Assembly (NCBI GenBank): GCA_937128055.1
Contig: CAKZMC010000010.1
Span: 1 to 45,409 of the forward strand
Source of the DNA: an uncultured Actinomycetes bacterium
GTDB lineage: Bacteria > Actinomycetota > Geothermincolia > Geothermincolales > RBG-13-55-18
Length of the DNA: 45,409 bases
Direction: 5' to 3'
Below are positions 45,257 to 45,409 of the stretch, piece after piece. The stretch's first letter is position 1, and each line of letters opens with the position of its first letter. A model generated the notes under the pieces. That model saw only the letters and a list, made by a program, of their open reading frames with translations. It made no database searches and was not told where the DNA came from. Made by a program: the position numbers and the translations under genes.

Positions 45257-45409
45257 ATCTTTATACGGATCACGGAAGACCGGGACCGGGGGTCGGGCGA
45301 GCGACATCGCAAGCGGCCTCCTGCCCGGCCATCTTGCGGGGGCGGATGCGGCGATAAGGCATTCCTTGCGGAATAGGGAAGGGGTCACGGGAGGCCGCGC
45401 GTCGCGGAG

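Noticed and set aside
44891-45388. 165-aa minus ORF at the right end
   Set aside because: Low-complexity Pro/Arg/Ala translation overlapping the dispersed repeat; no motif support.

Overview
This 45.4 kb high-GC window looks like an anaerobic, Actinobacteria-like chromosome; that taxonomy is inferred from a WYL/PafBC-type pair and a DUF3068 protein. I support about 38 CDSs and found no rRNA, tRNA, CRISPR or intact transposase. Left to right they are: a small membrane protein; two overlapping WYL regulators; a lipoprotein; an acyl-CoA synthetase (ADP-forming) alpha-like protein; UppP; HypB/HypA; a two-subunit CoA-transferase; an ECF sigma/anti-sigma pair; a membrane protein plus a repeat-bearing surface protein; a GIY-YIG/DUF123 protein; a tandem chagasin-like (I42) lipoprotein; a glycyl-radical-enzyme (GRE) operon (GRE, activase, FMN-binding split-barrel protein); an acyl-CoA dehydrogenase; a B12/radical SAM protein; MoaD-like and SCP2-like proteins; an Fe-dependent alcohol dehydrogenase; a beta-oxidation set; adenine deaminase; an MDR alcohol dehydrogenase; an MMPL/RND exporter; DUF362-ferredoxin; an acyl-CoA ligase; a PanE-like reductase; an L,D-transpeptidase; a zinc-ribbon protein; and DUF3068. 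The most interesting candidate system is the GRE operon at about 18.35-22.7 kb. It combines a GC-x-E-type GRE of unassigned substrate, an activase with an altered first Fe-S motif, a coupled flavin-barrel gene, and a perfect 13-bp inverted repeat (TTCTTATACCCCC-A-GGGGGTATAAGAA) upstream that resembles CsoR-family operators. Other notable signals are a diverged non-coding repeat family at about 17.9-18.3, 34.8-34.9 and 45.0-45.2 kb, a MITE/REP-like inverted-repeat remnant at 25.7 kb, and a low-GC island inside the repeat-bearing surface-protein gene.
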